A stretch of 64,000 nucleotides of DNA from Paenibacillus sp. 598K (GCF_003851045.1 NZ_BFBX01000016.1:1506-65505); one strand, 5' to 3'. Positions 31,694 to 39,525 are shown, counted from the first letter of the stretch. Made by a program: numbers and translations. Notes: a model not told the origin generated them from the sequence alone.

Positions 31694-32032
31694 TTAGTCA
31701 AAGCTCCCGACTCTTCGGGTCGTATAGCTGATTTCGACGTGCCGCTCATAGGTAAACTTATGATTACACTTCCCGCAATTGTGGGTGTGGACGTCAGGCG
31801 TCCACTCGAAGCAATCCGCGTCTCTGTAACCGCAATGCGGGCAAATAGCATACACCGTCTCCTCGGTGTCATAATCGCCAAAAACGATTTCTTCGGCCTG
31901 GCAGGACTGGTTGCCGTGATTGATCATATTAACGACGTAAGTCGTGCCTTTAACGGTAAATGTGTCGAACAAATCAGGCTGATGCCCGAGCGTCGTTATT
32001 TGATCGCCATCGCGTGTGACTACTTGATACAT
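31694..32032 (-). CDS. Zinc-ribbon phage protein
   Basis: 112 residues with CPHCGYRDADC near 65-75 and HNCGKCNHKF near 84-93, giving a two-half zinc ribbon. The N-terminal half is beta-rich. Probably nucleic-acid or protein binding; specific role unknown. Confidence 0.6.
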   Translation of the reverse strand: MYQVVTRDGDQITTLGHQPDLFDTFTVKGTTYVVNMINHGNQSCQAEEIVFGDYDTEETVYAICPHCGYRDADCFEWTPDVHTHNCGKCNHKFTYERHVEISYTTRRVGSFD

Positions 32033-32334
32033 AGCCTTGCCCTCCTATATTTCGCGCCCCATCCGTCTTCCTGGAGCGGTATTTCATTCGTTGGCTCCAG
32101 GTCCTCGGCGCTATAAATTGTCTGGATACAGGCCGGGTCTGACTCCACGACACGCACGCCCTTACGGTTAATGCGGTATCGTACCGGGCGATTATCATAA
32201 GCCCAATACGAGTCACCCCCGGCCTGCTTATCGACCACGACCAGCTTGTCAGGGCTGATGCCAAACCGGCATTTCACCCTGCAGACGGTCCCCGGCTTGA
32301 TTGCCTCCTCCTCGAAAAAGAAGAAGAAGAACAT
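32020..32334 (-). CDS. Hypothetical protein with phenylalanine-rich start
   Basis: 104 residues from ATG 32334, which starts 2 bases after the stop of the DUF3102-like gene. Starts with M followed by six phenylalanines, then acidic residues, which is unusual. The body (GTVCRVKCRFGISPDKLVVV) is a small beta fold, possibly SH3-like. No family recognised. Confidence 0.5.
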   Translation of the reverse strand: MFFFFFFEEEAIKPGTVCRVKCRFGISPDKLVVVDKQAGGDSYWAYDNRPVRYRINRKGVRVVESDPACIQTIYSAEDLEPTNEIPLQEDGWGAKYRRARLCIK

Positions 32335-32335
32335 A

Positions 32336-33361
32336 TCACAGCATGCCGCGAAGCTTGTCGATGATCTCTGCAGCCTTTGTTTTGAGTTTGGCCTGCTCGG
32401 CCTCGTCCTTGACCTCGTCAATGGCCTTGACCAGTGTGTCGCCGGACTTGATGATATTTTCGAGCTGCAGCTTGGCCCGTAAGAAGGACTCGTTACTGCT
32501 CCTGGCGAGCTGCTGCTGCAGCTTGTCCATCTCAGCTTGCATCGCTGATTCGCGCTGCTTGGCTTCCGCCTGCAGTTCCTGCTCGCGCTGCTGGACTCGA
32601 TCGGCGACAGTCTTTTCGGTTTCGGCCTTGGCTGCTTCCAATTGCTGCTGCAACGTGGCAAGCTTCTTCTCGCTATCAGACTTGGCCTTCTCGGCCTTCC
32701 TCAGCTCGGCCTTGGACTTAGCGAGCGCCTTGTCGTCACCGGCGGCCTGTGCCTTCTCCAGCTCCGCTTGCAGCTCCTGGACTTGCTTCTCGGCGGCCTC
32801 CCTAAGCTCGGCTCCAAGCTTGTGCCGCTCCTCCAGGCTTTTCAGTTCCTCGGTCTTCTCGGCGGCCAATTTCTCCATCTCAGCTTTCAAATCAGCTTGC
32901 CGCCTCTGTTCTTCGACCAATTGCTGCTCCGCAGCCTCGCGGGCCTTGATAGCTGCCTGCAGCTCGCGGGATGACATTTGATCGGCCTGGGTCTCCTCGA
33001 CAAAGGACTCGCGCTCCTCGGCTGGCACAGCCAGCAAGGCGACGGCTTGCGTATAGCTCAGGTTTTGCAGCGCCGGACCGGCAGCGCTGTACTCGGAGGC
33101 CAGCCGCATAAAGTTGTTGGCCGTCGACTGGCTATAATTGACATGCTCCTTGAGCCAGTTGCCCCATTGGCCATGAGGTACAAGCTCTTTGGCCTCCGTC
33201 AGCTTGGCCCCGATCTCTACGGCCGATTGCATGACGTACTGTCGGGCCTGGCCGTCGATATAGCGGATCTCCGCCGCGATGACCTCCACCGTCCGAGTCG
33301 ATACTACCGTCTCTGCTGCTGGCACGATCGCCGCTGCAGCAGCTTGTTTTTTCGTTGTCAT
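32336..33361 (-). CDS. DUF3102-like coiled-coil protein
   Basis: 341 residues. The N-terminal part (IGAKLTEAKELVPHGQWGNW, then LKEHVNYSQSTANNFMRLA) is the DUF3102 domain, which resembles a partition or HTH-like helical module. Residues 150-290 are one long coiled coil rich in A, E, K and Q. The ATG overlaps the PcfJ stop. Role unknown; possibly structural in replication or DNA segregation. Confidence 0.7.
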   Translation of the reverse strand: MTTKKQAAAAAIVPAAETVVSTRTVEVIAAEIRYIDGQARQYVMQSAVEIGAKLTEAKELVPHGQWGNWLKEHVNYSQSTANNFMRLASEYSAAGPALQNLSYTQAVALLAVPAEERESFVEETQADQMSSRELQAAIKAREAAEQQLVEEQRRQADLKAEMEKLAAEKTEELKSLEERHKLGAELREAAEKQVQELQAELEKAQAAGDDKALAKSKAELRKAEKAKSDSEKKLATLQQQLEAAKAETEKTVADRVQQREQELQAEAKQRESAMQAEMDKLQQQLARSSNESFLRAKLQLENIIKSGDTLVKAIDEVKDEAEQAKLKTKAAEIIDKLRGML

Positions 33362-34917
33362 ACTGCCACCGCTTCCTGTATTTGTTTTTTGTTCATTTTT
33401 TCTTGCTTAAAGCGCTCGACAAATGCTTCGACTGCAGGTGTCATGATCTGATTTTTGAATCCTCGACACTGCACGATTTTTCCGGCGCGAATTTCCAATG
33501 TATAAAATGGCGTATCCGGTTTATCGGATTCACGAATGGCCATCAAGATACTACTGCCATCCGCATAACTTTTGCTATAACCGCCCACACAGTGCTTAAG
33601 GGCGTTTCCTTCTCTCACAAGCTCTACCGTGTCCGCGAACGGCCGAATGAAAAGATTGTTCAGTTGAAATTCGTATTTCTTGCACAAGGCAGGCAGTCGT
33701 TCGGCAATCTTGGCATTCAGGGCTGCGTCGGCTTGATACTTCACTTTTTCAAGCGTCTTTTGATGTGCTTCGTGAATGTCTCGCGGAAACAATATCTGCT
33801 CGTCTTTCGGGTCCATGTCCAGCTTGAGGCAATCGGCGACATAATCTTTCCAGAACGTAAGGACTTCATCGGAGCTGCCTGCCATGTTTCGTTTTCGTTT
33901 CAAGACTTCTCGTTGTTTCTCCACATAATTCAAAGCCTTGAACAAGGTTGTGTATTTAAGTATCTTCTTCAAATTGTTAAAGAGAGAATCGTATTTTTTA
34001 GCAATGGACTGCAATTCCGACAGTGGAACATACCGACCTTCCTTGCTCACAATTTGCTGCAATCGAAGGGTTAACGGGTGCAGCTTTTCTTGCTTCTTAA
34101 ACTGATCTATCTCCTTCAACTGTTGCTTGTTGATCCGCAGCACGCTGTGAACCGACGTGCCTTTCCAGTTGATTGCGCCATAAGTGGGCTGGCATCCATA
34201 AAGCTTCGCTTCGACGAAGTAACGCATACCAAGCTTGGTCAAGTACTCCATACATGGGTACAGCGAGAACGATGCAAAGAACTTTACCATGTCCTGATAA
34301 TAAAAGTGCTCCCACATGCTGTACTGGTAGGGCGTACCCTGGACCGCTTGTTGGATGCTCTCCTTGCACAGATAACGATTGACCATCGTATACCCCTGCT
34401 CGTAATACATGCCGCCGAACAGCGATCTGACGCTTGCATTCTCGTACCAATCGCCTTGAGCCAAGCTGAACATTCGCGCTTTCTCGCCGAGCCGGAAAAT
34501 ATACCGATGGCAAGCTTCCAGCGTCAAGCTCACATCCTTAAAGCTCTGACGATAGTCCCGTTCTGCCCAGTACCCTGTCGCCGTAATTGTTTGCGGGTCG
34601 TGCAGCGATTTCTCGTAGTACACGAAGTACGCGCTGTGGCGCAGCTTGCTGCGGCTGCGACCGCTGGCCCTGACGTAGCCTTTCGCCTTGCACTTCCAGC
34701 AGTCCGTCCAGCTCTTCTCCCGAAACTCGCCGTTCGTCGCGTATTCGACATTGCAAGCGGTGCAATAGGCATACTGCATCCGGAGTTTGTTCCGATGAAT
34801 GAAGATATAGGACGATCTGGGTAGTACACTGGTTTCGGCATACTTAACGACGGAAGGAGAAATTTTTCTGGAGAAGTGAGCCATGAAGGCTTGTCTTTTT
34901 TCGTTACGTTTTTTCAA
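33358..34917 (-). CDS. PcfJ-like protein
   Basis: 519 residues. The C-terminal ALKHCVGGYSKSYADGSSIL with TPFYTLEIRAGKIVQCRGFK is the PcfJ-domain signature. Near residues 50-80 are CTACN and CWKCK, a possible zinc site. PcfJ was first seen on the conjugative plasmid pCF10 and is frequent in phages and mobile elements next to PcfK, as here. Its biochemical role is not established. Confidence 0.85.
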   Translation of the reverse strand: MKKRNEKRQAFMAHFSRKISPSVVKYAETSVLPRSSYIFIHRNKLRMQYAYCTACNVEYATNGEFREKSWTDCWKCKAKGYVRASGRSRSKLRHSAYFVYYEKSLHDPQTITATGYWAERDYRQSFKDVSLTLEACHRYIFRLGEKARMFSLAQGDWYENASVRSLFGGMYYEQGYTMVNRYLCKESIQQAVQGTPYQYSMWEHFYYQDMVKFFASFSLYPCMEYLTKLGMRYFVEAKLYGCQPTYGAINWKGTSVHSVLRINKQQLKEIDQFKKQEKLHPLTLRLQQIVSKEGRYVPLSELQSIAKKYDSLFNNLKKILKYTTLFKALNYVEKQREVLKRKRNMAGSSDEVLTFWKDYVADCLKLDMDPKDEQILFPRDIHEAHQKTLEKVKYQADAALNAKIAERLPALCKKYEFQLNNLFIRPFADTVELVREGNALKHCVGGYSKSYADGSSILMAIRESDKPDTPFYTLEIRAGKIVQCRGFKNQIMTPAVEAFVERFKQEKMNKKQIQEAVAV

Positions 34918-34931
34918 TGAATAGCCCTCCT

Positions 34932-35261
34932 TTACAGATCGTCTAGGTCAACAGAAAACCCTACGACAACTGGCTCTGGCGCTGCCTTGGGCTGTTTAAT
35001 GCCGTAATACTTTAGTACAGCACCTAATCCCTCTTCCATAGTCAGGACACTGACAGACGACCCGTTGCGTTTGCGCATGGCTAAATATCGCATAGCCACA
35101 AGCCCCTCGGACAACGACTTATTCGGGTCGGCAAACAATTCTGCTTTATCCGGGTTTTCGCGGACGAATTTAATCATCTCGCTCCCAACAAATCTTGTGT
35201 ACTCGCTCTGGGGATTAGCTGCAATCTCGCGCTGCAGCTTATTCAGTGCCTCTTTGAGCAT
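34932..35261 (-). CDS. PcfK-like protein
   Basis: 109 residues from ATG 35261. All-helical, with a KSLSEGLVAMRYLAMRKRNG segment and VLTMEEGLGAVLKYYGI, characteristic of PcfK-like proteins. It is immediately upstream of PcfJ in transcription order, the usual pairing. Ribosome site GGAGGTT follows a GC-rich hairpin at 35281-35300. Confidence 0.75.
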   Translation of the reverse strand: MLKEALNKLQREIAANPQSEYTRFVGSEMIKFVRENPDKAELFADPNKSLSEGLVAMRYLAMRKRNGSSVSVLTMEEGLGAVLKYYGIKQPKAAPEPVVVGFSVDLDDL

Positions 35262-35280
35262 GACAAATAACCTCCGTTCA

Positions 35281-35300
35281 GGGGCGGCCGTAACCGCCCC
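35281..35300. other. Perfect hairpin before pcfK-like ribosome site
   Basis: GGGGCGG-CCGTAA-CCGCCCC, 7-bp stem with a 6-base loop, directly 5' of the ribosome site on the minus-strand mRNA and without a T run. Could control translation or processing. Confidence 0.5.
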
Positions 35301-35316
35301 GTATGATGTTGTCGGA

Positions 35317-36024
35317 TTAGGCGATGATCGTAACCTTGCCCGCGTCGATCTCAGGGCCAAGGATGGTCGCAAGAAACTCCTTAATGCTTTGGATTGCTTC
35401 GAGCTTCCAGGCTCCGCCGTCAGCCTCGATCAGCGCGGCGCGCGGACCTTGTTGCATCCGGAAAATGAAACGGCTCTCCGGCTGCGTGATCTCGACGAAC
35501 GTACGGTACGGCTTGAGGTGTACCGGATTAGGCAAAACGACATTGCCCATTGTTGCAACACCTGTTTTGGCCGTGACCTGCTGCGCGATGCCGTCATCGC
35601 CGACCGTGGCGACGTTGCTCTCTTGGACGTTTCCAGCGATCGCGAGCAGCTTGTCCCGCGTCTCGCTGACGACAAAGCAGCTCTGGAGCAAAATATTGAA
35701 GCGCTCGAGGTCCATAAAGCTGCTGAATGGAATGTCCGGGAGGAGCGCCTGCGCGCTGATCAGCAAATTGCGCCGCATGTCGCGGTTGTACGTGCTGTAC
35801 ACGTTGACAGTTGTCGGACTCTCGACGTGCAGAAGCACCGGCGGCTGATTGTCGTAGTTGCTTTTGAGGTAGTCGACCAGGCCGGTCAGGTTGCGCGTGA
35901 CCAGTTGCTCGGGGGTCGGCTGCTTGACCAGGTGCATCGGCTGAGTGGTGTAAATCTGGGTCCCGACCTCCTCTTGCCGAGTGTTGCCGAGCTGGAGCAG
36001 ATATTGAACGAACTCTTTGATCAT
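35317..36024 (-). CDS. Hypothetical early protein
   Basis: 235 residues. N-terminus MIKEFVQYLLQLGN, middle DIPFSSFMDLERFNILLQSC, C-terminus FRMQQGPRAALIEADGGAWK. Mixed alpha-beta fold. Similar-length proteins at this position are frequent between the replication and PcfK genes of Gram-positive phages, but I cannot name the family. Confidence 0.55.
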   Translation of the reverse strand: MIKEFVQYLLQLGNTRQEEVGTQIYTTQPMHLVKQPTPEQLVTRNLTGLVDYLKSNYDNQPPVLLHVESPTTVNVYSTYNRDMRRNLLISAQALLPDIPFSSFMDLERFNILLQSCFVVSETRDKLLAIAGNVQESNVATVGDDGIAQQVTAKTGVATMGNVVLPNPVHLKPYRTFVEITQPESRFIFRMQQGPRAALIEADGGAWKLEAIQSIKEFLATILGPEIDAGKVTIIA

Positions 36025-36049
36025 GAGTAAACCTCCGAATTATGATTTT

Positions 36050-36454
36050 TTATCTGAATCCTCTTGTGTTTGTGGTGCCTGTGCTGGTGCCCCCGACGAC
36101 CTTAAGCCCCGTATCGTCGGCCACGTCGCCGTCATTATTGATAATCAGTTGATTGCGGTCGCCAGTGACTAGCTCTGCCACGACGGCATTGCCCTCTTTG
36201 TCATAATCAAAGACAAATGACGTCGGGATGCCTTTTGATGGTGCCAGCGAAGACTTGACGGAAATGTCGGCGTTGCCGACCTGGCGCTGTTCATTGGGCT
36301 TGATCTTGATGGTGACCGTTATCGTCCGCGCCACTTCGGCCGGAGTGTTCGGGTCCAGGACGTTTTCGGCGAGTTTGCGCATTTCGATGTCGAGTTTTTC
36401 GACGAGCGCACCGCCCGACAGCTCGTTTAAATTCAGCTTTGGTTTCATGTTCAT
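36050..36454 (-). CDS. Phage protein of the type annotated replication terminator
   Basis: 134 residues. LNLNELSGGALVEKLDIEMR, then RTITVTIKIKPNEQRQVGNA and VKSSLAPSKGIP closely follow the small phage proteins usually labelled replication terminator protein. The label is traditional; the biochemical role in phages is not established. First gene of a leftward block; the following region is divergent. Confidence 0.65.
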   Translation of the reverse strand: MNMKPKLNLNELSGGALVEKLDIEMRKLAENVLDPNTPAEVARTITVTIKIKPNEQRQVGNADISVKSSLAPSKGIPTSFVFDYDKEGNAVVAELVTGDRNQLIINNDGDVADDTGLKVVGGTSTGTTNTRGFR

Positions 36455-36532
36455 TTCACCCCCTTTCCAGATATGACAAGTAATATGGTAAAATATGATC
36501 GTTAAGCAAATTTCACTGTAGGAGGTGAACAG

Positions 36533-36724
36533 ATGTCCGTTCTGAAAGAATTGAAAAAGGTTGATTCCATTGAAGAAGCCAATGCATTATTGGAAAACGG
36601 TTGGCGTCTCATGGAAAGTGGCCATGTTATCAAAGAAGGGGAAGCGCAATTCTTCTTCTTGTTAGGTCGACACGAATCATACGCCGATATCGGCAAAAAA
36701 TTCGAAGCGATGAGTAAGGTTTAA
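36533..36724 (+). CDS. Small GWxL-type protein, rightward
   Basis: 63 residues with a strong ribosome site TAGGAGGTGAACAG. The pattern EEANALLENGWRLMESGHVI followed by AQFFFLLGR is shared with the convergent gene at 36721-36855, so the two are likely paralogues. Its terminator lies inside that gene. Its isolated rightward direction within an otherwise leftward region suggests expression in the lysogen. Confidence 0.65.
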   Translation: MSVLKELKKVDSIEEANALLENGWRLMESGHVIKEGEAQFFFLLGRHESYADIGKKFEAMSKV

Positions 36725-36855
36725 TCTACTCGAATCATCAAGAAAGTGAAGTTATCCCCTTGGCTGGCGACTCTGTGTAGTAGCCAGCCTTTTTTTAATA
36801 ACTCCAGCACCTCAAAAAAATCAGGCGTTGCGTACAGCTCTTTTGCCTGCTTCAT
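36721..36855 (-). CDS. 44-residue GWxL-type protein, convergent paralogue
   Basis: ATG 36855 reads MKQAKELYATPDFFEVLELL then KKGWLLHRVASQGDNFTFLM. The order E-V-x-x-L-L-x-x-G-W-x-L ... F-x-F-L matches the neighbouring rightward gene. It overlaps that gene by 4 bases tail to tail, and its coding sequence contains the neighbour's terminator. Confidence 0.6.
   Translation of the reverse strand: MKQAKELYATPDFFEVLELLKKGWLLHRVASQGDNFTFLMIRVD
36762..36798 (+). terminator. Rho-independent terminator for rightward small gene
   Basis: GGCTGGC and GCCAGCC stems across a 14-base loop followed by TTTTTTT. It lies inside the coding region of the convergent gene. Confidence 0.8.
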
Positions 36856-36884
36856 GTCCCCCAAATGCGCACCCCCTCAAATTA

Positions 36885-36896
36885 CCAAGCGCTTGG
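36885..36896. repeat. Dispersed phage palindrome, copy D
   Basis: Perfect CCAAGCGCTTGG preceded by AAATTA, in the gap between two leftward genes, about 30 bases before the start at 36855. Confidence 0.65.
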
Positions 36897-36898
36897 CG

Positions 36899-37102
36899 TT
36901 ATGCTTTGTGGCGGCGTCCCTTGCTCTTGGCTGGCTCGCCCCGCCGGATGACCTCCACAATCTCTGTCTGAAAGATTGGGACGGCTCGACCGTCTGAATC
37001 CTGGCGCAGCTCGGCATGCGCACGAGCCACGCCCCAGGTTGCAGTAATCTCGCCGGTCTCGCCCGATCGGGTGCGGACGACGTCGCCCTTGAATATGTAC
37101 AT
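36899..37102 (-). CDS. Small SH3/KOW-like phage protein
   Basis: 67 residues from ATG 37102 with GAGGAGGGGAG upstream. MYIFKGDVVRTRSGETGEIT then a strand-rich part suggests a small SH3- or KOW-like beta barrel, with a basic tail (KSKGRRHKA). Role unknown. Confidence 0.55.
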   Translation of the reverse strand: MYIFKGDVVRTRSGETGEITATWGVARAHAELRQDSDGRAVPIFQTEIVEVIRRGEPAKSKGRRHKA

Positions 37103-37117
37103 CTGCCCACTCCCCTC

Positions 37118-37436
37118 CTCGGGCCTCGTTAGGCGGTTATACGCGTGGCGGCCAGTTCCATTGCCCGGCGTCGTCGCCCTGCGTGACGGCCTGGATGCCA
37201 AAGCTCGATTCGCCGTCGTGACCATCAACAGCGAGATTTACGCTTCCGTCCTCATGCACGAACACAATGCGCGCTGCATACTCGGCGACGGAATCCTTGT
37301 AAAACACAACTCGTCCTTTTGTCGGTTTCATTCAAACACCTCTATTACTAGGATCGTGGAGGTTGTCCACGGCGGATATCCGCGACCCCCGTAGGGGTTT
37401 CGGCCCGTCTCCCTCGGGCCTCGTCAGGCGGTATAC
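37118..37436. repeat. Direct repeat of about 24 bp
   Basis: CTCGGGCCTCGTTAGGCGG plus TTATAC at 37118-37142 recurs as CTCGGGCCTCGTCAGGCGG plus TATAC at 37413-37436. On the minus strand each copy contains GCCT-nACG-AGGC, a small hairpin upstream of a leftward gene. A duplicated leader is plausible. Confidence 0.5.
37137..37331 (-). CDS. Small hypothetical phage protein
   Basis: 64 residues. KGRVVFYKDSVAEYAARIVF and HEDGSVNLAVDGHDG suggest a small beta barrel. Conserved-looking early gene without known role. Confidence 0.55.
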   Translation of the reverse strand: MKPTKGRVVFYKDSVAEYAARIVFVHEDGSVNLAVDGHDGESSFGIQAVTQGDDAGQWNWPPRV

Positions 37437-37447
37437 AGCTTGTCCAT

Positions 37448-37603
37448 CTATTGCTTGGTCGGCTTGACGTAGCAGCCGATGATGTCGCAATCCGGGAACC
37501 GACGCTCGATGTCCTCTCTTGCGTCCGCCTCCGTAGCTGCTGGCACCTCGGCCGAGCAGCTACCGAACTCCGGATGTATTAAGCGGATGACATATGTTTG
37601 CAT
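37448..37603 (-). CDS. 51-residue hypothetical phage protein
   Basis: ATG 37603 with CCAAGAGGAGGCCGCCC upstream; MQTYVIRLIHPEFGSCSAEV then TEADAREDIERRFPDCDIIG. The beta-alpha-beta pattern resembles small phage proteins with a ferredoxin-like half. It overlaps the 37560-37703 frame. Confidence 0.5.
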   Translation of the reverse strand: MQTYVIRLIHPEFGSCSAEVPAATEADAREDIERRFPDCDIIGCYVKPTKQ

Positions 37604-37703
37604 GGGCGGCCTCCTCTTGGATTTTGTCTGCGCGATCGAGCAGCGCCTGCAGCCTGCGGTATAGGTCGGCCTTCTCGGCCGCTAGTTCAGCTTGCCGATT
37701 CAT
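37560..37703 (-). CDS. 47-residue coiled-coil protein
   Basis: ATG 37703; MNRQAELAAEKADLYRRLQA is one charged helix. The ribosome site (GAGGAGG) of the next gene lies within it, so the two overlap by 44 bases. Short and low complexity, so it may not be expressed. Confidence 0.4.
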   Translation of the reverse strand: MNRQAELAAEKADLYRRLQALLDRADKIQEEAAHANICHPLNTSGVR

Positions 37704-37962
37704 TGCTCTTGCTCCTCGGCGGCAGGAGTGCTATGATAGGTGAAACCAACAATTTCATTCGCTTTACCAGAAGCGCTCGGCCTGCACGCCGGGCGTTTCG
37801 CTTTTCCCATCTTGCAAACTCCATCAACTGGAGCAACTGCCCCTCGACATGGATCATTTCCCCCGGCAGCACCTTTTCCGGGTGTTTCCGAATCAACCGC
37901 AGATTGTGACTCGCGGCCTCCGCGCAGATGCGCGCCTCTGCTACCAATTTCTCTCTATTCAA
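37687..37962 (-). CDS. Hypothetical basic early protein
   Basis: 91 residues starting at TTG 37962 with AGGAGG 9 bases upstream. Helical, basic (RRAGRALLVKRMKLLVSP) and overlapping the next gene by 17 bases. No family recognised. Confidence 0.5.
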   Translation of the reverse strand: MNREKLVAEARICAEAASHNLRLIRKHPEKVLPGEMIHVEGQLLQLMEFARWEKRNARRAGRALLVKRMKLLVSPIIALLPPRSKSNESAS

Positions 37963-37967
37963 TTTTT

Positions 37968-38204
37968 TCAGCCTCCTATGACTTGTGTTACAATTTGAAA
38001 TCCTTCCATCCCGGCCATGATCGACAGCCCGATCCCAGGCTCACCAGTGATCTTCATCAGCTTGGCGAGCGTCGACACTTCAAAAGCCTGTAGGCCGCGC
38101 TCGATCTTGCTTATGGCGCTCCGTGACATGTTTAGCTTTTGGGCAGTGTCTTCTTGGCTCCAGCCCATGTGCTTTCTATATGCCTTCACGATAACCCCGA
38201 ACAC
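37968..38204 (-). CDS. XRE-family HTH protein (early operon)
   Basis: 78 residues from GTG 38204 (GGAAGGAGG 8 bases upstream; GTG 38213 would fall within that site). WSQEDTAQKLNMSRSAISKI is a clear XRE helix-turn-helix. One of four HTH proteins around the switch; possibly an early regulator rather than the primary Cro, which is nearer the operators. Confidence 0.75.
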   Translation of the reverse strand: MFGVIVKAYRKHMGWSQEDTAQKLNMSRSAISKIERGLQAFEVSTLAKLMKITGEPGIGLSIMAGMEGFQIVTQVIGG

Positions 38205-38282
38205 CTTTTGCACCTCCTTCCGTTCTAAATTCGAACAGACGCGATGGAGGCCGATGCCTTATAATTGTGCTGTACCGCTCCC

Positions 38283-38480
38283 CTACCGGCCGCCGACTTC
38301 GGCGGCGCGGGTTCTTTCTGCAACGATGGTCCGCCAGAGGCGAGACCCGACTGCGTCGTACTCCTTCCACACCCTAGCGATCTCTTCGGGCGTTCGCTTG
38401 ACATGATCATCGCAGATGTAGATTTTCGTTTTTCCGTGCGTCATCGTCTGGATGACGTTCCCTTTGGGCACATAACTCAT
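38283..38480 (-). CDS. Small hypothetical early protein
   Basis: 65 residues, ATG 38480 with AAAGGGGTGAAGTG upstream. HGKTKIYICDDHVKRTPEEI is a pattern seen in many small Paenibacillus and Bacillus phage proteins of unknown role. Confidence 0.55.
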   Translation of the reverse strand: MSYVPKGNVIQTMTHGKTKIYICDDHVKRTPEEIARVWKEYDAVGSRLWRTIVAERTRAAEVGGR

Positions 38481-38537
38481 ATCACTTCACCCCTTTGGGA
38501 TAATGTATGCTGAGGTCTTAGTAGGACGGGCATAATA

Positions 38538-38774
38538 TTAGATGCAGGCCGATAAATCAGAATTCCACTTTTCGTGGAACTTTTTCGAATAAAAAATTTC
38601 CGGCCTTTCGTTCAAGGCTTCAGCGATAACTTCGAATTCATCCGGCCTAATCGTTCTTTTTCCAGTTTCCTTCATATTATAGGTCGAGAGCGGCATATTG
38701 GCTTTTTTTGCGATCTCAGATTGTGTGAATCTCTTTTTCGTTCGTACTATCCTGATTTTTTCGTGCAGTTCCAA
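38538..38774 (-). CDS. Cro-like XRE repressor
   Basis: 78 residues from TTG 38774, with GGAGGG 6 bases upstream. KRFTQSEIAKKANMPLSTYN is an XRE helix-turn-helix. First gene of the leftward early operon, divergent from the CI-like gene, so it is in the Cro position. Its promoter carries the operators. Confidence 0.78.
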   Translation of the reverse strand: MELHEKIRIVRTKKRFTQSEIAKKANMPLSTYNMKETGKRTIRPDEFEVIAEALNERPEIFYSKKFHEKWNSDLSACI

Positions 38775-38793
38775 TTGTGACCCTCCTTTATTC

Positions 38794-38904
38794 TGCGTTT
38801 CGTGTAACTTCGAGATAAATATATCATCTGCGAAACGTGGATGTCAACTCAAAAAAATGCATTACGTGTAATTTAATTTACGAAACGTGCAAAAGAGTTA
38901 AAAT
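38794..38904. promoter_or_regulatory. Lysogeny switch: promoters and four operator-like sites
   Basis: Leftward promoter: TTGACA (38842-38847) and TATATT (38818-38823) on the minus strand, 18-bp spacer. Four related sites: TGCGTTTCGTGTAA (38794-38807), TGCGAAACGTGGAT (38829-38842), TGCATTACGTGTAAT (38858-38872), TTTACGAAACGTGCA (38877-38891). The second overlaps the leftward spacer. The fourth lies near the presumed rightward promoter (TAAAAT 38899-38904), fitting repressor autoregulation. Confidence 0.75.
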
Positions 38905-38936
38905 GAGTTATGAATCGAATTGTGAGGAGTGTAACC

Positions 38937-39287
38937 ATGACGCTAGGGGATAGATTGAAAAAAGCTCGGGAGAGACGTGGTTGGAATCAACGATATGTTT
39001 CAAAGATCACGAGAATTTCCAACACCTCGCTTTCGAATTACGAAAGGAATTACAGAGAACCTGATGCGGAGACTTTAAAAAAACTGGCTGAATTTTACGA
39101 AGTGTCGGTTGATTGGTTAGTTGGTGCATCAGAAAAACCCGGGGCACAATACCCCGAGCCTTCTAAAACCGAGTATATACTAAGAGAAATAGTCGAGAAA
39201 TACCAACTTAATTTGAGTAATCCCGCTGAAAGAGAGAAGTTAGAAAAAATTATTGAGATTGTTGTTTCTGATATAAGTAAGAAATAA
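38937..39287 (+). CDS. CI-like prophage repressor (XRE family)
   Basis: 116 residues from ATG 38937. LKKARERRGWNQRYVSKITR then TSLSNYERNYREPDAETLKK is an XRE helix-turn-helix. There is no peptidase domain, so it cannot self-cleave with RecA; induction must use another route. A longer start (38910) is possible but less well placed relative to GTGAGGAG. Confidence 0.82.
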   Translation: MTLGDRLKKARERRGWNQRYVSKITRISNTSLSNYERNYREPDAETLKKLAEFYEVSVDWLVGASEKPGAQYPEPSKTEYILREIVEKYQLNLSNPAEREKLEKIIEIVVSDISKK

Positions 39288-39375
39288 ATTCTTCCAGCTC
39301 ATTTACACTGATATTTTCCAAACCTTTTATTTGGTTTTTAAGAATTTCTATTTCTCTCTTAAGCTCATCATTCAT
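39250..39375 (-). CDS. Possible 41-residue protein convergent with repressor
   Basis: MNDELKREIEILKNQIKGLE then NISVNELEEFISYLYQKQ, a plausible coiled coil. It overlaps the 3' end of the repressor gene by 38 bases. No good ribosome site, so support is weak. Confidence 0.3.
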   Translation of the reverse strand: MNDELKREIEILKNQIKGLENISVNELEEFISYLYQKQQSQ

Positions 39376-39467
39376 TGGATGCACCAACCTTGTGTTATGT
39401 ATATTGTGTAATGAAGCTTTGTGAACTAGCCAAACCGTTCCTATGTTTATTGTCTGTCCATTATATA

Positions 39468-39481
39468 CGAACGTTTGTTCT
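39468..39481. promoter_or_regulatory. LexA/DinR-type SOS box
   Basis: CGAACGTTTGTTCT matches the Bacillus SOS box CGAAC-N4-GTTCG at nine of ten fixed bases. It is 45 bases upstream of the HTH gene at 39526. This suggests that DNA damage induces that gene and, through it, the prophage. Confidence 0.7.
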
Positions 39482-39525
39482 TGTTCAAGAAAATATTACA
39501 AAAACTAAAAAATGCAAGGGGCAGT

